Assembly: GCA_013178185.1 (NCBI GenBank)
Contig: JABLXC010000023.1
Location: forward strand, 62,001 to 126,000
Source: Anaerolineae bacterium
Lineage (GTDB): Bacteria > Chloroflexota > Anaerolineae > Anaerolineales > Anaerolineaceae
DNA: 64,000 bases
Reading direction: 5' to 3'
Shown here in pieces: positions 33,664 through 42,639 of this stretch (its first letter is position 1; every line of letters begins with the position of its first letter). The notes under the pieces are model-generated. The model was given only the letters and a program-made list of their open reading frames with translations, made no database searches and had not been told where the DNA came from. A program made the position numbers and the translations under genes.

Positions 33664-34667
33664 ATGGCCTCTGAATTAATTCTGATAGTTGACGATGAAG
33701 CCAGCATTGTGGCTCTGGCACGCCTTTACGAGCAAGATTCACCGATGATATCTTAAGGCCGGTAATTCGATCTGGCACCGTCGCTCTTTTTTTTGCATTT
33801 CTGCTTGGAATTGCGCTGACACGCTGGATATCAGGTCCTATTGAAAAAATGGTCGGTGTTACCCGGAAGATATCGAAAGGACAATCTTCTGAAATCGAAA
33901 TATCTGGCCCCACCGAAGTACAAAAATTAGGCAGTATTCTTCAGGAAATGATCGCCAGCGTAGAAGCCAGCCAGCGGTCTCAACGCGAGTTTGTTTCCAA
34001 TATTTCTCATGAATTAAGAACGCCTTTGACCTCAGTTCAAGGATTCAGTCAGGTGATATTAGATGGAACGGCGCGCGACCCTGAAACGCTGCACCATGCG
34101 GCCAAGTTGATCAACAGCAAAGCCGGATGTTTACAGCGCCTGGCAAATGGATTGGTAGACCTTGCTCGCCTGGAACATGGCACAGTAGATTTGCAGTCTG
34201 GTATGATTGATCTTTCTGAACTGTTGGGTGGGATAGTCGAAAAATTGGCACCCCAGATTCAAGCGAAGTGCCTTGTGGTAACGCTTACGACTGGCGGGCT
34301 GCCAAAGATATATGGGGATGGCGATCGCCTTGCACAGGTGTTCTTAAACCTCCTGGACAATGCCATCAAATTTACTCCACCCGGCGGAAAGATTGAACTG
34401 ACAGCCTATCGTATAAAAGATGCGGTCAATATTCGCGTGGTCGATAGTGGTCCTGGGATTTCCCTGGAAGATCAGAAAGGAAATTTTGAACGTTTGTACC
34501 AGGTCGAAAAATCCACGAGAGGGGGCGCTGGTCGTGGGATTGGATTAGAGCTACCCATTGCCCAACAAATTGTGATAGCACATGGAGGGCAGATTCTGTT
34601 AGAATCGTCGCCAGGGCAAGGTGCGACCTTCACTGTGCAAATCCCGGTCGACCGAGAAAATTTATGA
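33664..34667 (+). pseudogene. Collapsed two-component pair: receiver start fused to sensor kinase 3' part
   Basis: At 33664 an ORF starts like a response-regulator receiver (LILIVDDEASIVALARLY) but stops after 30 codons at 33756. From about 33744, in another frame, the second half of a histidine kinase begins without a start: a membrane helix (GTVALFFAFLLGIALTRWI), HAMP, HisKA with NISHELRTPLTS, N-box NLLDNAIKFTPPGG, G1 VVDSGPGIS and a degenerate G2 (GRGIGLELPIAQQ). An internal deletion joining regulator and kinase genes explains this. A start at ATG 33849 could give a 272-aa soluble kinase fragment. Its end overlaps the GT2 gene (ATGA). Confidence 0.8.
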
Positions 34668-35713
34668 CATCATCGCAAAACACGGAGAAACACCTCTTAT
34701 CCATGCCCCTCGTTTCTATCATCATTCCATGTTACAATGAAGAAAACACCATTGGATTACTGCTGGAGGCGATTTACCTCCAGACTTTCTCGCGTGCGGC
34801 GATGGAAATTATTATCAGTGATGGTTTTTCAGTGGACCAGACGCGCGAGAAAGTGGCTGAATTTTGCAGAACTCATCCGGACATGGCTGTGCGGATTGTA
34901 GATAATCCAGCTCGGATTATCCCATCGGCGCTTAATCTGGCTATTCTCGCAGCCCACGGAGATTACATCGTACGATTGGATGCTCACTCAATCCCGAAAA
35001 GCGATTATATTGAACGTTGTGTGGCTGGGTTGGAGGCCCACCTGGGCGACAATATTGGCGGCGTCTGGAAAATCAAACCTGGCGGTTTAGGGTGGATGGC
35101 CGAGTCTATTGCCGAAGCGGCTTCTCATCCTTTGGGTGTGGGTGATGCTCGCTACCGGTTTGGAGCGAAGCAAGGTGAAGTGGACACAGTTCCTTTTGGA
35201 TCGTACCGACGAGATCTTTTTGACCGGATTGGCTTATTTGATGAGAGCCTGTTGACCAATGAGGATTATGAATTGAATGTGCGCATCCGAGAGAGTGGTG
35301 GGCGTGTCTGGATGGACCCACTTATTGAAACTACCTATATCGCACGCCCGACCATTGGCGCGCTGGCTAAACAGTACTGGCGGTATGGCTTTTGGAAAGC
35401 GCGCATGCTGACGCGTTATCCGTCTACACTCCGGTGGCGGCAGGCGCTTCCACCTTTGTTTGTTCTAGGAGTGATCGGGCTGGTTATTCTTTCCATGTTT
35501 GGGTATGCCGGACGGGTTGGACTGTCTGTTGTGCTGGGATTGTACGGCGCAGTTCTTCTGGCCGGCGCTTTCCCCAACACCTTGAAAAACCGGAAGCCTG
35601 GTTACTTGGTTGGGATCCCTTTGGCAATTTCCACGATGCACTTTTCGTGGGGTTTGGGATTTCTCTGGAGTCTAGTTCGAATGCCGGTGGAGAGAATTCG
35701 CGGGCGTTTTTAA
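34664..35713 (+). CDS. Family 2 glycosyltransferase (ExoA-like)
   Basis: 349 aa. Seen: a GT-A domain with VSIIIPCYNEENTIG, the nucleotide Asp in IISDGFSVDQT, the DxD-like VRLDAHS, GSYRRDLFDRIGLFDESLLTNEDYELNVRIRE, then two or three C-terminal membrane helices. It resembles succinoglycan ExoA-type transferases, which extend a lipid-linked oligosaccharide on the cytoplasmic face. The sugar donor is not known. It is coupled to the upstream kinase remnant by a 4-base overlap and lies 5 bases before the next gene. Confidence 0.92.
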   Translation: MTSSQNTEKHLLSMPLVSIIIPCYNEENTIGLLLEAIYLQTFSRAAMEIIISDGFSVDQTREKVAEFCRTHPDMAVRIVDNPARIIPSALNLAILAAHGDYIVRLDAHSIPKSDYIERCVAGLEAHLGDNIGGVWKIKPGGLGWMAESIAEAASHPLGVGDARYRFGAKQGEVDTVPFGSYRRDLFDRIGLFDESLLTNEDYELNVRIRESGGRVWMDPLIETTYIARPTIGALAKQYWRYGFWKARMLTRYPSTLRWRQALPPLFVLGVIGLVILSMFGYAGRVGLSVVLGLYGAVLLAGAFPNTLKNRKPGYLVGIPLAISTMHFSWGLGFLWSLVRMPVERIRGRF

Positions 35714-35718
35714 GGTTT

Positions 35719-37146
35719 ATGGATACTATTCAGATTACACAGAGACCTTTATTTTGGCGACTGCGACCAGGTGAACGGCGGTTGATTCTGGTTGTTGGGG
35801 ATGTGCTAGCAAACCTGCTGGCTATGATGGCGGCGCTTTACTTTTGGGCGATGAAGGATGCCTGGCTTGATTTCTCGTGGGAATTTTTGCGAGAACGCCC
35901 GGATCCCTGGTTCTATTTGCTGCCGATCGTCTGGTTATTGCTTACAACGGAATTGTATGATGTTCGCAGAGCGGGAAGGTTATCTGATACGATTCGTGGG
36001 ATTGGGATTGCGACTGGGGTTTGCCTCAGTATCTACTTGCTCGTTTTTTTCCTTGCTCCCCCTAATTCCCTGCCGAGGCGCGGATTTGCTGTTTACATCC
36101 TGGCCGTCACTATTTTGACTTTATGTTGGCGATTGGTGTATATTCGTGTTTTTACGGCGCCCCTGTTTCTTCGCAGGGCCGTTATTGTCGGCGCGGGTAG
36201 AGCAGGTTCGACGCTGGCCAAAATTATTGCTTCTACCTGGCCCCATCCATTTTTTGTGGTGGGATTTGTAGATGACGATGTTAAAAAAATTGGTCTTGAA
36301 ATTGAGGGTTTCAAAGTTTTAGGGGGCAGCCAGAACCTTTTCGAGATCATCCGAGATTTTCAAGTTACGGATATTATTTTTGCGATTTCCGTGAAGATGG
36401 AACCAAGAATGTTTGAGGCTTTAATTGCTGCCGAGGAACAGGGCATTGAGATCACGACGATGCCGGTGGTTTATGAAGAAGTTCTTGGAAGGGTTCCAAT
36501 TTTTCTATTACAATCTGACTGGATCCTGCGGTCGTTTTTCGACCAGGCTCATGTCAGTAGTTTTTATGAGATGGCAAAGCGGTTGATGGATATCATAGGC
36601 GGATTGATAGGGACGATTACGCTCCTTTTGTTGTTGCCGTTTATCTCCCTGGCAATTCTTCTTGATTCTGGGTGGCCGATATTCTATTCACAAACCCGGC
36701 TGGGGAGAAGCGGCCAGTCTTACAAGATTTTTAAGTTTCGGACAATGTGTGTTGACGCTGAAAAGGACGGTGTTGCAAGGCCGGCGCAAGAGAATGATGC
36801 GCGTATTACACGGGTTGGGAAGTTACTGAGGAAAAGCCATTTGGATGAGTTTCCGCAATTTCTTAATGTCTTGCGCGGAGAAATGAGTCTGGTTGGGCCG
36901 CGCGCAGAACGCCCTGAAATTGTTGAGACTTTACAATCCCAGGTGCCGTTTTACCGCGCCCGGCTGTTGGTCCGTCCTGGCATAACCGGTTGGGCGCAGA
37001 TCAACTTTGGATATGCCAATACTGTTGCGGCGAATGGCATCAAGTTGGAATATGACCTTTATTACATTAAGCATAGAAACTTAATGCTTGATCTAAATGT
37101 GATTGTACGAACCCTGGGCGCAGTCATCGGGCTTAGAGGACAATGA
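35719..37146 (+). CDS. Polyprenyl glycosylphosphotransferase, second copy
   Basis: 475 aa from ATG 35719 (MDTIQITQRPLFW); the frame is open further upstream inside the GT2 gene. Seen: five N-terminal membrane helices, a Rossmann part with RAVIVGAGRAGSTLAK, and a C-terminal sugar-transferase domain with [56 protein letters not shown] and RPGITGWAQINFGYA. It starts synthesis of a lipid-linked glycan. It differs clearly in sequence from the copy at 672-2084, so it is not a recent duplicate. Confidence 0.93.
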   Translation: MDTIQITQRPLFWRLRPGERRLILVVGDVLANLLAMMAALYFWAMKDAWLDFSWEFLRERPDPWFYLLPIVWLLLTTELYDVRRAGRLSDTIRGIGIATGVCLSIYLLVFFLAPPNSLPRRGFAVYILAVTILTLCWRLVYIRVFTAPLFLRRAVIVGAGRAGSTLAKIIASTWPHPFFVVGFVDDDVKKIGLEIEGFKVLGGSQNLFEIIRDFQVTDIIFAISVKMEPRMFEALIAAEEQGIEITTMPVVYEEVLGRVPIFLLQSDWILRSFFDQAHVSSFYEMAKRLMDIIGGLIGTITLLLLLPFISLAILLDSGWPIFYSQTRLGRSGQSYKIFKFRTMCVDAEKDGVARPAQENDARITRVGKLLRKSHLDEFPQFLNVLRGEMSLVGPRAERPEIVETLQSQVPFYRARLLVRPGITGWAQINFGYANTVAANGIKLEYDLYYIKHRNLMLDLNVIVRTLGAVIGLRGQ

Positions 37147-37147
37147 G

Positions 37148-39034
37148 ATGAGAACCAAGCCACATATCCGAAATCGTTACCTGTTAATCGGGGATTTGCT
37201 TTTTATTGTTATCAGTGTCTTGGGCGCTTATGTATTAAGACTGGAATTGGGGGCGGCGTTCATGCTATATTTGCCCTCTGCCTATTGGATGATCGGCGTT
37301 GGCCTGATTATTAAACCATTGATCTATTATTATTTTGGCCTTTACCGTCGTTTATGGGTTTATGCCAGCGTGCAGGAACTAAAACTGATCCTCGCGGCAG
37401 TCAGCTCGGCTTCTGTGCTTACCTCTGTTACGATGGTCAGCTTTTTCAATTTGGGTATGTTCATCGGTTTTCCAAGATCGGTGCTCATCATTGATTGGCT
37501 GCTTTCCATTATTCTCGTTGGCGGGCTGCGGTTTACAGTGCGATTGTTGGCAGAGAACACCACGGCTGCTGTCAATTCCAATAAACAGGTGAAGCGATCG
37601 TTAATCATCGGGGCTGGAGATGCAGGCGCACTGGTGGTGCGTGAACTGCAAAAGAATCCTCAGTTAAATTTGATCCCGGTAGGTTTTTTGGATGATGACC
37701 CATCCAAGCAACGACAGCAGATTTATGGCATTCCGGTTATTGGGGTGATTTCTGACTTGGCTAAAACATTGGAAAACCGCCAGGTGGACGAAGTGATCAT
37801 TGCCATTCCCAGCGCCCCGGGTCGGGTTGTGCGCCTGGTGGCGGATATATGTCGCTTGAATGGCCTGCCATTTCGAACGATGCCCGGGATTTACGAACTG
37901 CTTGGAGGAAAGGTCAATATCAGCAGGCTGCGCGAAGTGGATATCACTGACCTCTTACGAAGAGAGCCGACGCAGGTAAAAGAAGAGCTCATGGGTTCGA
38001 CTTTAGGAGGGAAAGTTATCCTGGTTACAGGCGCGGGGGGATCGATTGGGAGGGAACTTTGCCGACAGATTGCCCGATGGGGGCCTTCCGAATTAATTTT
38101 ACTGGGCCATGGGGAAAACAGTATTTTTGAGACCGTCCTGGAAATGAAGGACGCCTTTCAATCCGTTCAACTGCACCCAGTCATTGCAGATGTAAGAGAT
38201 TTTCCTCGTTTAAGGACGGTCTTTGAAAGACACCAACCTGATGTAGTTTTTCACGCGGCAGCTCATAAGCATGTACCGATGATGGAACTTAATGTGGAAG
38301 AAGCCGTAACGAACAATATTGTCGGTACAAAGAATATTGTCAATCTGGCGCTTGAATGCGGAGTGGAGCGTCTGGTGATGATCTCGAGCGATAAAGCTAT
38401 CCGGCCAGTAAATGTCATGGGGGGAACAAAGCGTATAGCCGAATTGATCGTTCTGGATGCGGCAGCTCGTTCTGGTAGGGCTTTTTGCGTTGTCCGTTTT
38501 GGCAATGTGCTGGGCAGCCGCGGTAGCGTAGTGCCACTCTTTAAGCGGCAGATATCCAGGGGAGGACCGGTAACGATCACGCATCCTGAGATGAAACGCT
38601 ATTTTATGACGATACCAGAAGCTGTCAACCTGGTTCTACAGGCCGCCGGCATGGGGAACCGCGGAGAAACGTTTGTGTTGAATATGGGACAGCAGGTTCG
38701 CATTTTGGATTTGGCAGAGGATTTAATTCGGCTTTCGGGTCTTGAACCTGGGAGAGATATTGAAATCGTATTTACAGGGATTCGGCCTGGCGAAAAGTTG
38801 AGTGAAGATCTCTGGGATGATGGACAGTATTTTTTGCCGACCGATCACCCCGACATTTACCGGCTAGACGGGCAAAATGAATTGCAAGGCGAAGATCTTA
38901 TTCGCAAGGTTAATGAGTTAAATCGCCTGGCCCAAGAGGGCGACACAGAATCCATTATCAGTATGCTGGATGAAATTATTCCGGATTCTGCTATCCGTAG
39001 CACCCCGCCACCGGAAATACTTTCCATTGAGTGA
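37148..39034 (+). CDS. CapD/FlaA1-type nucleotide-sugar dehydratase/epimerase
   Basis: 628 aa from ATG 37148. Seen: four N-terminal membrane helices (about 10-130), a CoA-binding-like domain (SLIIGAGDAGALVVREL, 150-270), and a short-chain dehydrogenase domain from about 290 with VILVTGAGGSIGRELCRQIARW, HAAAHKHVPMME, ISSDKA-x2-PVNVMGGTKR and FGNVLGSRGSVVPLF. The usual Tyr-x3-Lys is replaced by Met-x3-Lys (NVMGGTKR), as in the PglF/WbpM group. Such enzymes make 4-keto-6-deoxy UDP-sugars for glycans. Confidence 0.92.
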   Translation: MRTKPHIRNRYLLIGDLLFIVISVLGAYVLRLELGAAFMLYLPSAYWMIGVGLIIKPLIYYYFGLYRRLWVYASVQELKLILAAVSSASVLTSVTMVSFFNLGMFIGFPRSVLIIDWLLSIILVGGLRFTVRLLAENTTAAVNSNKQVKRSLIIGAGDAGALVVRELQKNPQLNLIPVGFLDDDPSKQRQQIYGIPVIGVISDLAKTLENRQVDEVIIAIPSAPGRVVRLVADICRLNGLPFRTMPGIYELLGGKVNISRLREVDITDLLRREPTQVKEELMGSTLGGKVILVTGAGGSIGRELCRQIARWGPSELILLGHGENSIFETVLEMKDAFQSVQLHPVIADVRDFPRLRTVFERHQPDVVFHAAAHKHVPMMELNVEEAVTNNIVGTKNIVNLALECGVERLVMISSDKAIRPVNVMGGTKRIAELIVLDAAARSGRAFCVVRFGNVLGSRGSVVPLFKRQISRGGPVTITHPEMKRYFMTIPEAVNLVLQAAGMGNRGETFVLNMGQQVRILDLAEDLIRLSGLEPGRDIEIVFTGIRPGEKLSEDLWDDGQYFLPTDHPDIYRLDGQNELQGEDLIRKVNELNRLAQEGDTESIISMLDEIIPDSAIRSTPPPEILSIE

Positions 39035-40029
39035 TAGCTTTGGTATCTCTTAAACAGTGGGAAGAATTTTACAGGAAGCACCCAGGCGCCCATATTTTGC
39101 AATCGCCTCAATGGGGAAGGGTTAAAGCGGCCTTTGGGTGGGATCCCATTTACTTCCAAAGGAATGAAAGCGGAGCGCTTATTTTATTCAGAAAACTGCC
39201 ATTTGGGCTGAGCATTGGTTACATACCAAAAGGCCCACTTGGGAGCGGCTGGGGTGATTTGTGGCCCGCGGTGGATGAGGTTTGCCGAGAGCGACGAGCT
39301 GTTTTCCTAAAGGTTGAACCCGACTTGTGGGAAGTTCCGGGTGGCCTGTACGATCCTTTATTTCGCGGTTTTAAGAAATCCAGTTTTACGATTCAACCCA
39401 GGAGAACATTGATCGTTAACCTTGAGGGCGGCGAGGAAGCTTGGTTGAGCAAGATGAAGCAAAAAACGCGTTACAACATCAAGCTTGCAGAGCGAAAAGA
39501 AGTTCAGGTTCAACGATCGGATGATTTGGATACATTTTATAAGCTTTCTCTTGTTACTGGAAAGCGAGATGGGTTTGGAGTCCACTCTTTTGCTTATTAC
39601 CAGAGGGTTTACGACCTTTTTTCCGCACAAGAGCAATGTGCGTTGTTTATTGCCAAATATGGCAACCGCCCACTGGCGGGTTTGATGGCGTTTCGAAACG
39701 GAAATCGCGCCTGGTATTTATATGGCGCCTCGAATGACGAGGAGCGCAATCGCATGCCGACTTACCTGATCCAACACGCAGCCATGAAATGGGCTTTCGA
39801 TTCCGGATGCACCGAATACGATCTTTGGGGGATCCCCGATTATGATGAGGACTACCTGGAGTCCAATTTTTCTGCCAGATCAGATGGTTTGTGGGGAGTA
39901 TACCGGTTCAAGAGGGGGTTCGGCGGCAAAATTATTCGGAGCGCGGGCGCCTGGGATAAAATCTACTTACCGGTTTTCTACCGGTTCTATAATTATTGGA
40001 TGCAGTATCGAAACCCCAAAGGCGGTTGA
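39031..40029 (+). CDS. FemAB-like aminoacyltransferase / GNAT protein (1)
   Basis: 332 aa from GTG 39031, which overlaps the previous stop (GTGA). Seen: the FemX pattern PGAHILQSPQWGRVKAAFGW, MKQKTRYNIKLAERKEVQV, and a C-terminal GNAT fold with RAWYLYGASNDEERNRMPTYLIQHAAMKWAFDSGCTEYDLWGIP. The family adds amino acids from aminoacyl-tRNA to the peptidoglycan stem peptide, or acts on other cell-surface acceptors. A close paralogue lies at 40524. The acceptor is unknown. Confidence 0.9.
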   Translation: MIALVSLKQWEEFYRKHPGAHILQSPQWGRVKAAFGWDPIYFQRNESGALILFRKLPFGLSIGYIPKGPLGSGWGDLWPAVDEVCRERRAVFLKVEPDLWEVPGGLYDPLFRGFKKSSFTIQPRRTLIVNLEGGEEAWLSKMKQKTRYNIKLAERKEVQVQRSDDLDTFYKLSLVTGKRDGFGVHSFAYYQRVYDLFSAQEQCALFIAKYGNRPLAGLMAFRNGNRAWYLYGASNDEERNRMPTYLIQHAAMKWAFDSGCTEYDLWGIPDYDEDYLESNFSARSDGLWGVYRFKRGFGGKIIRSAGAWDKIYLPVFYRFYNYWMQYRNPKGG

Positions 40030-40030
40030 T

Positions 40031-40534
40031 GTGTCTCACTATTGCATGGTTTGCGGCTCGAAAATGCAAACGATATTGCTCGATCGCAGAAGCCGGGAAC
40101 AGTGTCCCTCTTGCGGGTGGATCTATTACCCACAACTTAAAGTAGGAGCGGGCGTTCTTATTGAGCAAAATGACGCAGTACTTCTTGTTCGGAGAGCGAT
40201 TGAACCGTGGAAAGACGCTTGGTATCTTCCGGCTGGCTATGTAGAGGCTGATGAGACGCCGCGATCCGCCGCCGAACGAGAGACCCGTGAAGAGACGGGA
40301 TTGATCGTTCGGATTGGCGACTTGAAAGGGGTCTATCCTTTTGACGATGACCCGCGCGGAAATGGGCTTTTGATCCTCTACCTGGCAGATATTTGTGGGG
40401 GCGAGTTACAATGTTCGAACGAGGCCAGCGAGTGTCGTTATTTTTTGGCGTCTGAGCTTCCATCTAATATTGCTGGCATGGCTCACCGGCAGGCCCTGGC
40501 GGATTGGGCATGGAGAAAAGCGCATGGCTTTTGA
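40031..40534 (+). CDS. Nudix hydrolase with N-terminal zinc ribbon
   Basis: 167 aa from GTG 40031 (VSHYCMVCGS); ATG 40046 is an alternative that would lose the first cysteine. Seen: a CxxC...CxxC ribbon (YCMVCG, CPSCG) like the NudC type, then the Nudix box G-x5-E-x7-REETGL in GYVEADETPRSAAERETREETGL. It would hydrolyse a nucleoside diphosphate-linked substrate, possibly NADH or ADP-ribose. It sits between two FemAB-like genes; whether it serves the glycan pathway is unknown. Confidence 0.9.
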   Translation: MSHYCMVCGSKMQTILLDRRSREQCPSCGWIYYPQLKVGAGVLIEQNDAVLLVRRAIEPWKDAWYLPAGYVEADETPRSAAERETREETGLIVRIGDLKGVYPFDDDPRGNGLLILYLADICGGELQCSNEASECRYFLASELPSNIAGMAHRQALADWAWRKAHGF

Positions 40535-41633
40535 GATTCTCAGAGATGTCACGGCGGCAGATTGGAACCGCATTCTCTCTGTTTTGCCGGGCGCACATAT
40601 TTTGCAGACCTGGGAGTGGGCAGAAGTCAAGGAGATTTATGGGTGGAGAAAGATCCCCCTTGTCTGGCGCAAACCCGGCAAGGAAGTGGGCGCGACAGCG
40701 ATGGTTCTACTCCGTGCGCTGCCCAGGCTGAAACTAAATATACTTTACGTTCCGCGTGGTCCAGTTTTAAACTGGGAAGATAGGGAGCTTCGAGAAGAGG
40801 TGCTTTTTGACTTAGTTCAATTAGCGATCCGCGAAAGAGCCATTTTTATCAAGGTAGATGGTGAGATTATCACAGGATACGGCGAGCCGGGACTACCAGA
40901 GAGCAGAAAAAACGTCGTCGGCGGCCAGATCGTAGACTGGCTCAGGTTGCATGGCTGGCAAAAGTCGGACGAGCAAATTCAGTTCGCAAATACGATCTGG
41001 GTAAATCTCAAGGAATCTGAAGAAGAAATCCTGGCTCGCATGAAACAAAAAACACGATATAACATCCGGCTGGCGCAAAAAAAGGGTGTAAAGGTAAGGC
41101 TGGGAAACCTGGAAGATTTGATCACGCTTTACAAGATGTATGCGGAAACATCGGTGCGCGATGGATTTGTGATTCGTTCTTGGGATTATTACCGGAATGT
41201 TTGGGAGAAATTTTATAGGGCGGGGATGATGGATGCGCTAATTGCAGAGGTTGATGAGAAGCCCGTCGCCGGTTTGATCCTTTTCTATTTCGCAGGTCGG
41301 GCCTGGTATCTTTACGGCATGTCCACACAAGCTCACAGGGAAAAGATGCCCAATTACCTTTTACAGTGGGAAGCGATGAAACACGCCAGAGCGAAGGGTT
41401 GCTCCATTTATGATCTTTGGGGCGCTCCTACGGACTTTTGTGCCGAAGATGTATTGTGGAATGTTTATCGTTTTAAGGATGGATTTTCCGGTGAGGTTAT
41501 CTGTACTGCAGGGGCATGGGATTATCCTGTTCACCGGCGGATGTACATGCTTTACATGAAAATATTGCCCAAAATTTTGGGTGTTATGCGGCTACGGGGA
41601 AAAAGTAGGACCCAGCGGGAGGCAGCCTTATGA
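40524..41633 (+). CDS. FemAB-like aminoacyltransferase / GNAT protein (2)
   Basis: 369 aa from ATG 40524, overlapping the Nudix gene by 11 bases; the ORF is open further upstream in the wrong frame for a start. Seen: PGAHILQTWEWAEVKEIYGWRK, MKQKTRYNIRLAQKKGVKVRLG, SWDYYRNVW and RAWYLYGMSTQAHREKMPNYLLQWEAMKHARAKGCSIYDLWGAP. It is clearly paralogous to 39031-40029, sharing the MKQKTRYNI core. Two copies suggest a two-residue bridge or two acceptors. Confidence 0.9.
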   Translation: MAFEILRDVTAADWNRILSVLPGAHILQTWEWAEVKEIYGWRKIPLVWRKPGKEVGATAMVLLRALPRLKLNILYVPRGPVLNWEDRELREEVLFDLVQLAIRERAIFIKVDGEIITGYGEPGLPESRKNVVGGQIVDWLRLHGWQKSDEQIQFANTIWVNLKESEEEILARMKQKTRYNIRLAQKKGVKVRLGNLEDLITLYKMYAETSVRDGFVIRSWDYYRNVWEKFYRAGMMDALIAEVDEKPVAGLILFYFAGRAWYLYGMSTQAHREKMPNYLLQWEAMKHARAKGCSIYDLWGAPTDFCAEDVLWNVYRFKDGFSGEVICTAGAWDYPVHRRMYMLYMKILPKILGVMRLRGKSRTQREAAL

Positions 41634-42592
41634 TCCCCAGAATATGTTTTGCTCATTTGCCAACCCCCGTCGAACCAATGCGACGGTTGGGCTCCTTTCT
41701 GGGCGGGTATAAACTCTGGATCAAGCGCGATGATCTTACCGGGTTGGCTTTTGGGGGAAATAAGGCCCGCAAGCTGGAATTCGTGCTGGCCGAAGCGTTA
41801 GCAAACGGCGCCAAGACCCTTGTAACGGTGGGCAGCATTCAATCCAACCATTGCCGCCAAACCGCTGCGCTTGCCGCCAGGTTTGGATTGCGATGTGTTC
41901 TGGTGCTTTCGGGTGAAAAGCCAAACCAGTTTACCGGCAACCTTCTGCTGGACGAATTATTGGGTGCAGAAATCATCTGGTGCAGCTTAGATGAGAGATC
42001 GAAGGTTCTGAGAGCGACCTTTGAACATGAGTGGGAGATGGGGCACCGGCCATTTCTTATCCCGCTCGGCGCTTCGACTCCAACCGGAGCGCTTGGATAT
42101 ATGTATGCGATTGAAGAGCTTGCTCAGCAGGACGTTGTAATTCCAGATTGGATTGTTCTGGCTTCATCCTCTGCCGGGACGCAGGCTGGTATGGTGGCAG
42201 AGGTTATCCGCCGGCAGCTTAAAACAAAAATCCTTGGTATCAGCATTGACCAGGAAGCCTCTCATTTGCGGCAGAGCGTTGCAAAGCTGGCGGCTGAAGC
42301 GGGCGAACGTCTGGGGGAGAAGATTGCCCTATCTCCAGATGACGTTCTGGTCAACTCCGACTATCTTGGCGGTGGTTATGGGGTGATGGGAGAATTGGAA
42401 GTTAATGCTATACGTTTATTTGCAAAAATGGAAGGCATTCTCCTCGGACCCGTCTATACGGGTAGGGCGGCTGGGGGAATGATCGATCTGATCCAAAGAG
42501 GATTTTTTCATCCGGATGAGAACATCCTTTTTTGGCACACAGGAGATACTCCCACATTATTTGCCGATCCTTATAGCCGCCAGTTCACCTAG
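41630..42592 (+). CDS. PLP-dependent D-cysteine desulfhydrase / ACC deaminase family
   Basis: 320 aa, start overlapping the previous stop (ATGA). Seen: KRDDLTGLAFGGNKARKLEFVL with the PLP lysine in GGNKARK, VGSIQSNHCRQTAALAA, SSSAGTQAGMVAE (phosphate loop) and GPVYTGRAAGGMIDLI. This is the fold-type II family of ACC deaminase and D-cysteine desulfhydrase. It would eliminate ammonia (with H2S or a keto acid) from a small amino acid. The reaction is uncertain; its place after FemAB-like genes may be chance or a link to D-amino acid use. Confidence 0.92.
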   Translation: MIPRICFAHLPTPVEPMRRLGSFLGGYKLWIKRDDLTGLAFGGNKARKLEFVLAEALANGAKTLVTVGSIQSNHCRQTAALAARFGLRCVLVLSGEKPNQFTGNLLLDELLGAEIIWCSLDERSKVLRATFEHEWEMGHRPFLIPLGASTPTGALGYMYAIEELAQQDVVIPDWIVLASSSAGTQAGMVAEVIRRQLKTKILGISIDQEASHLRQSVAKLAAEAGERLGEKIALSPDDVLVNSDYLGGGYGVMGELEVNAIRLFAKMEGILLGPVYTGRAAGGMIDLIQRGFFHPDENILFWHTGDTPTLFADPYSRQFT

Positions 42593-42639
42593 GGATATCA
42601 AGGCGTTTGGGGAAGGAAAGGGAAACCAGAGCTGCTTCT

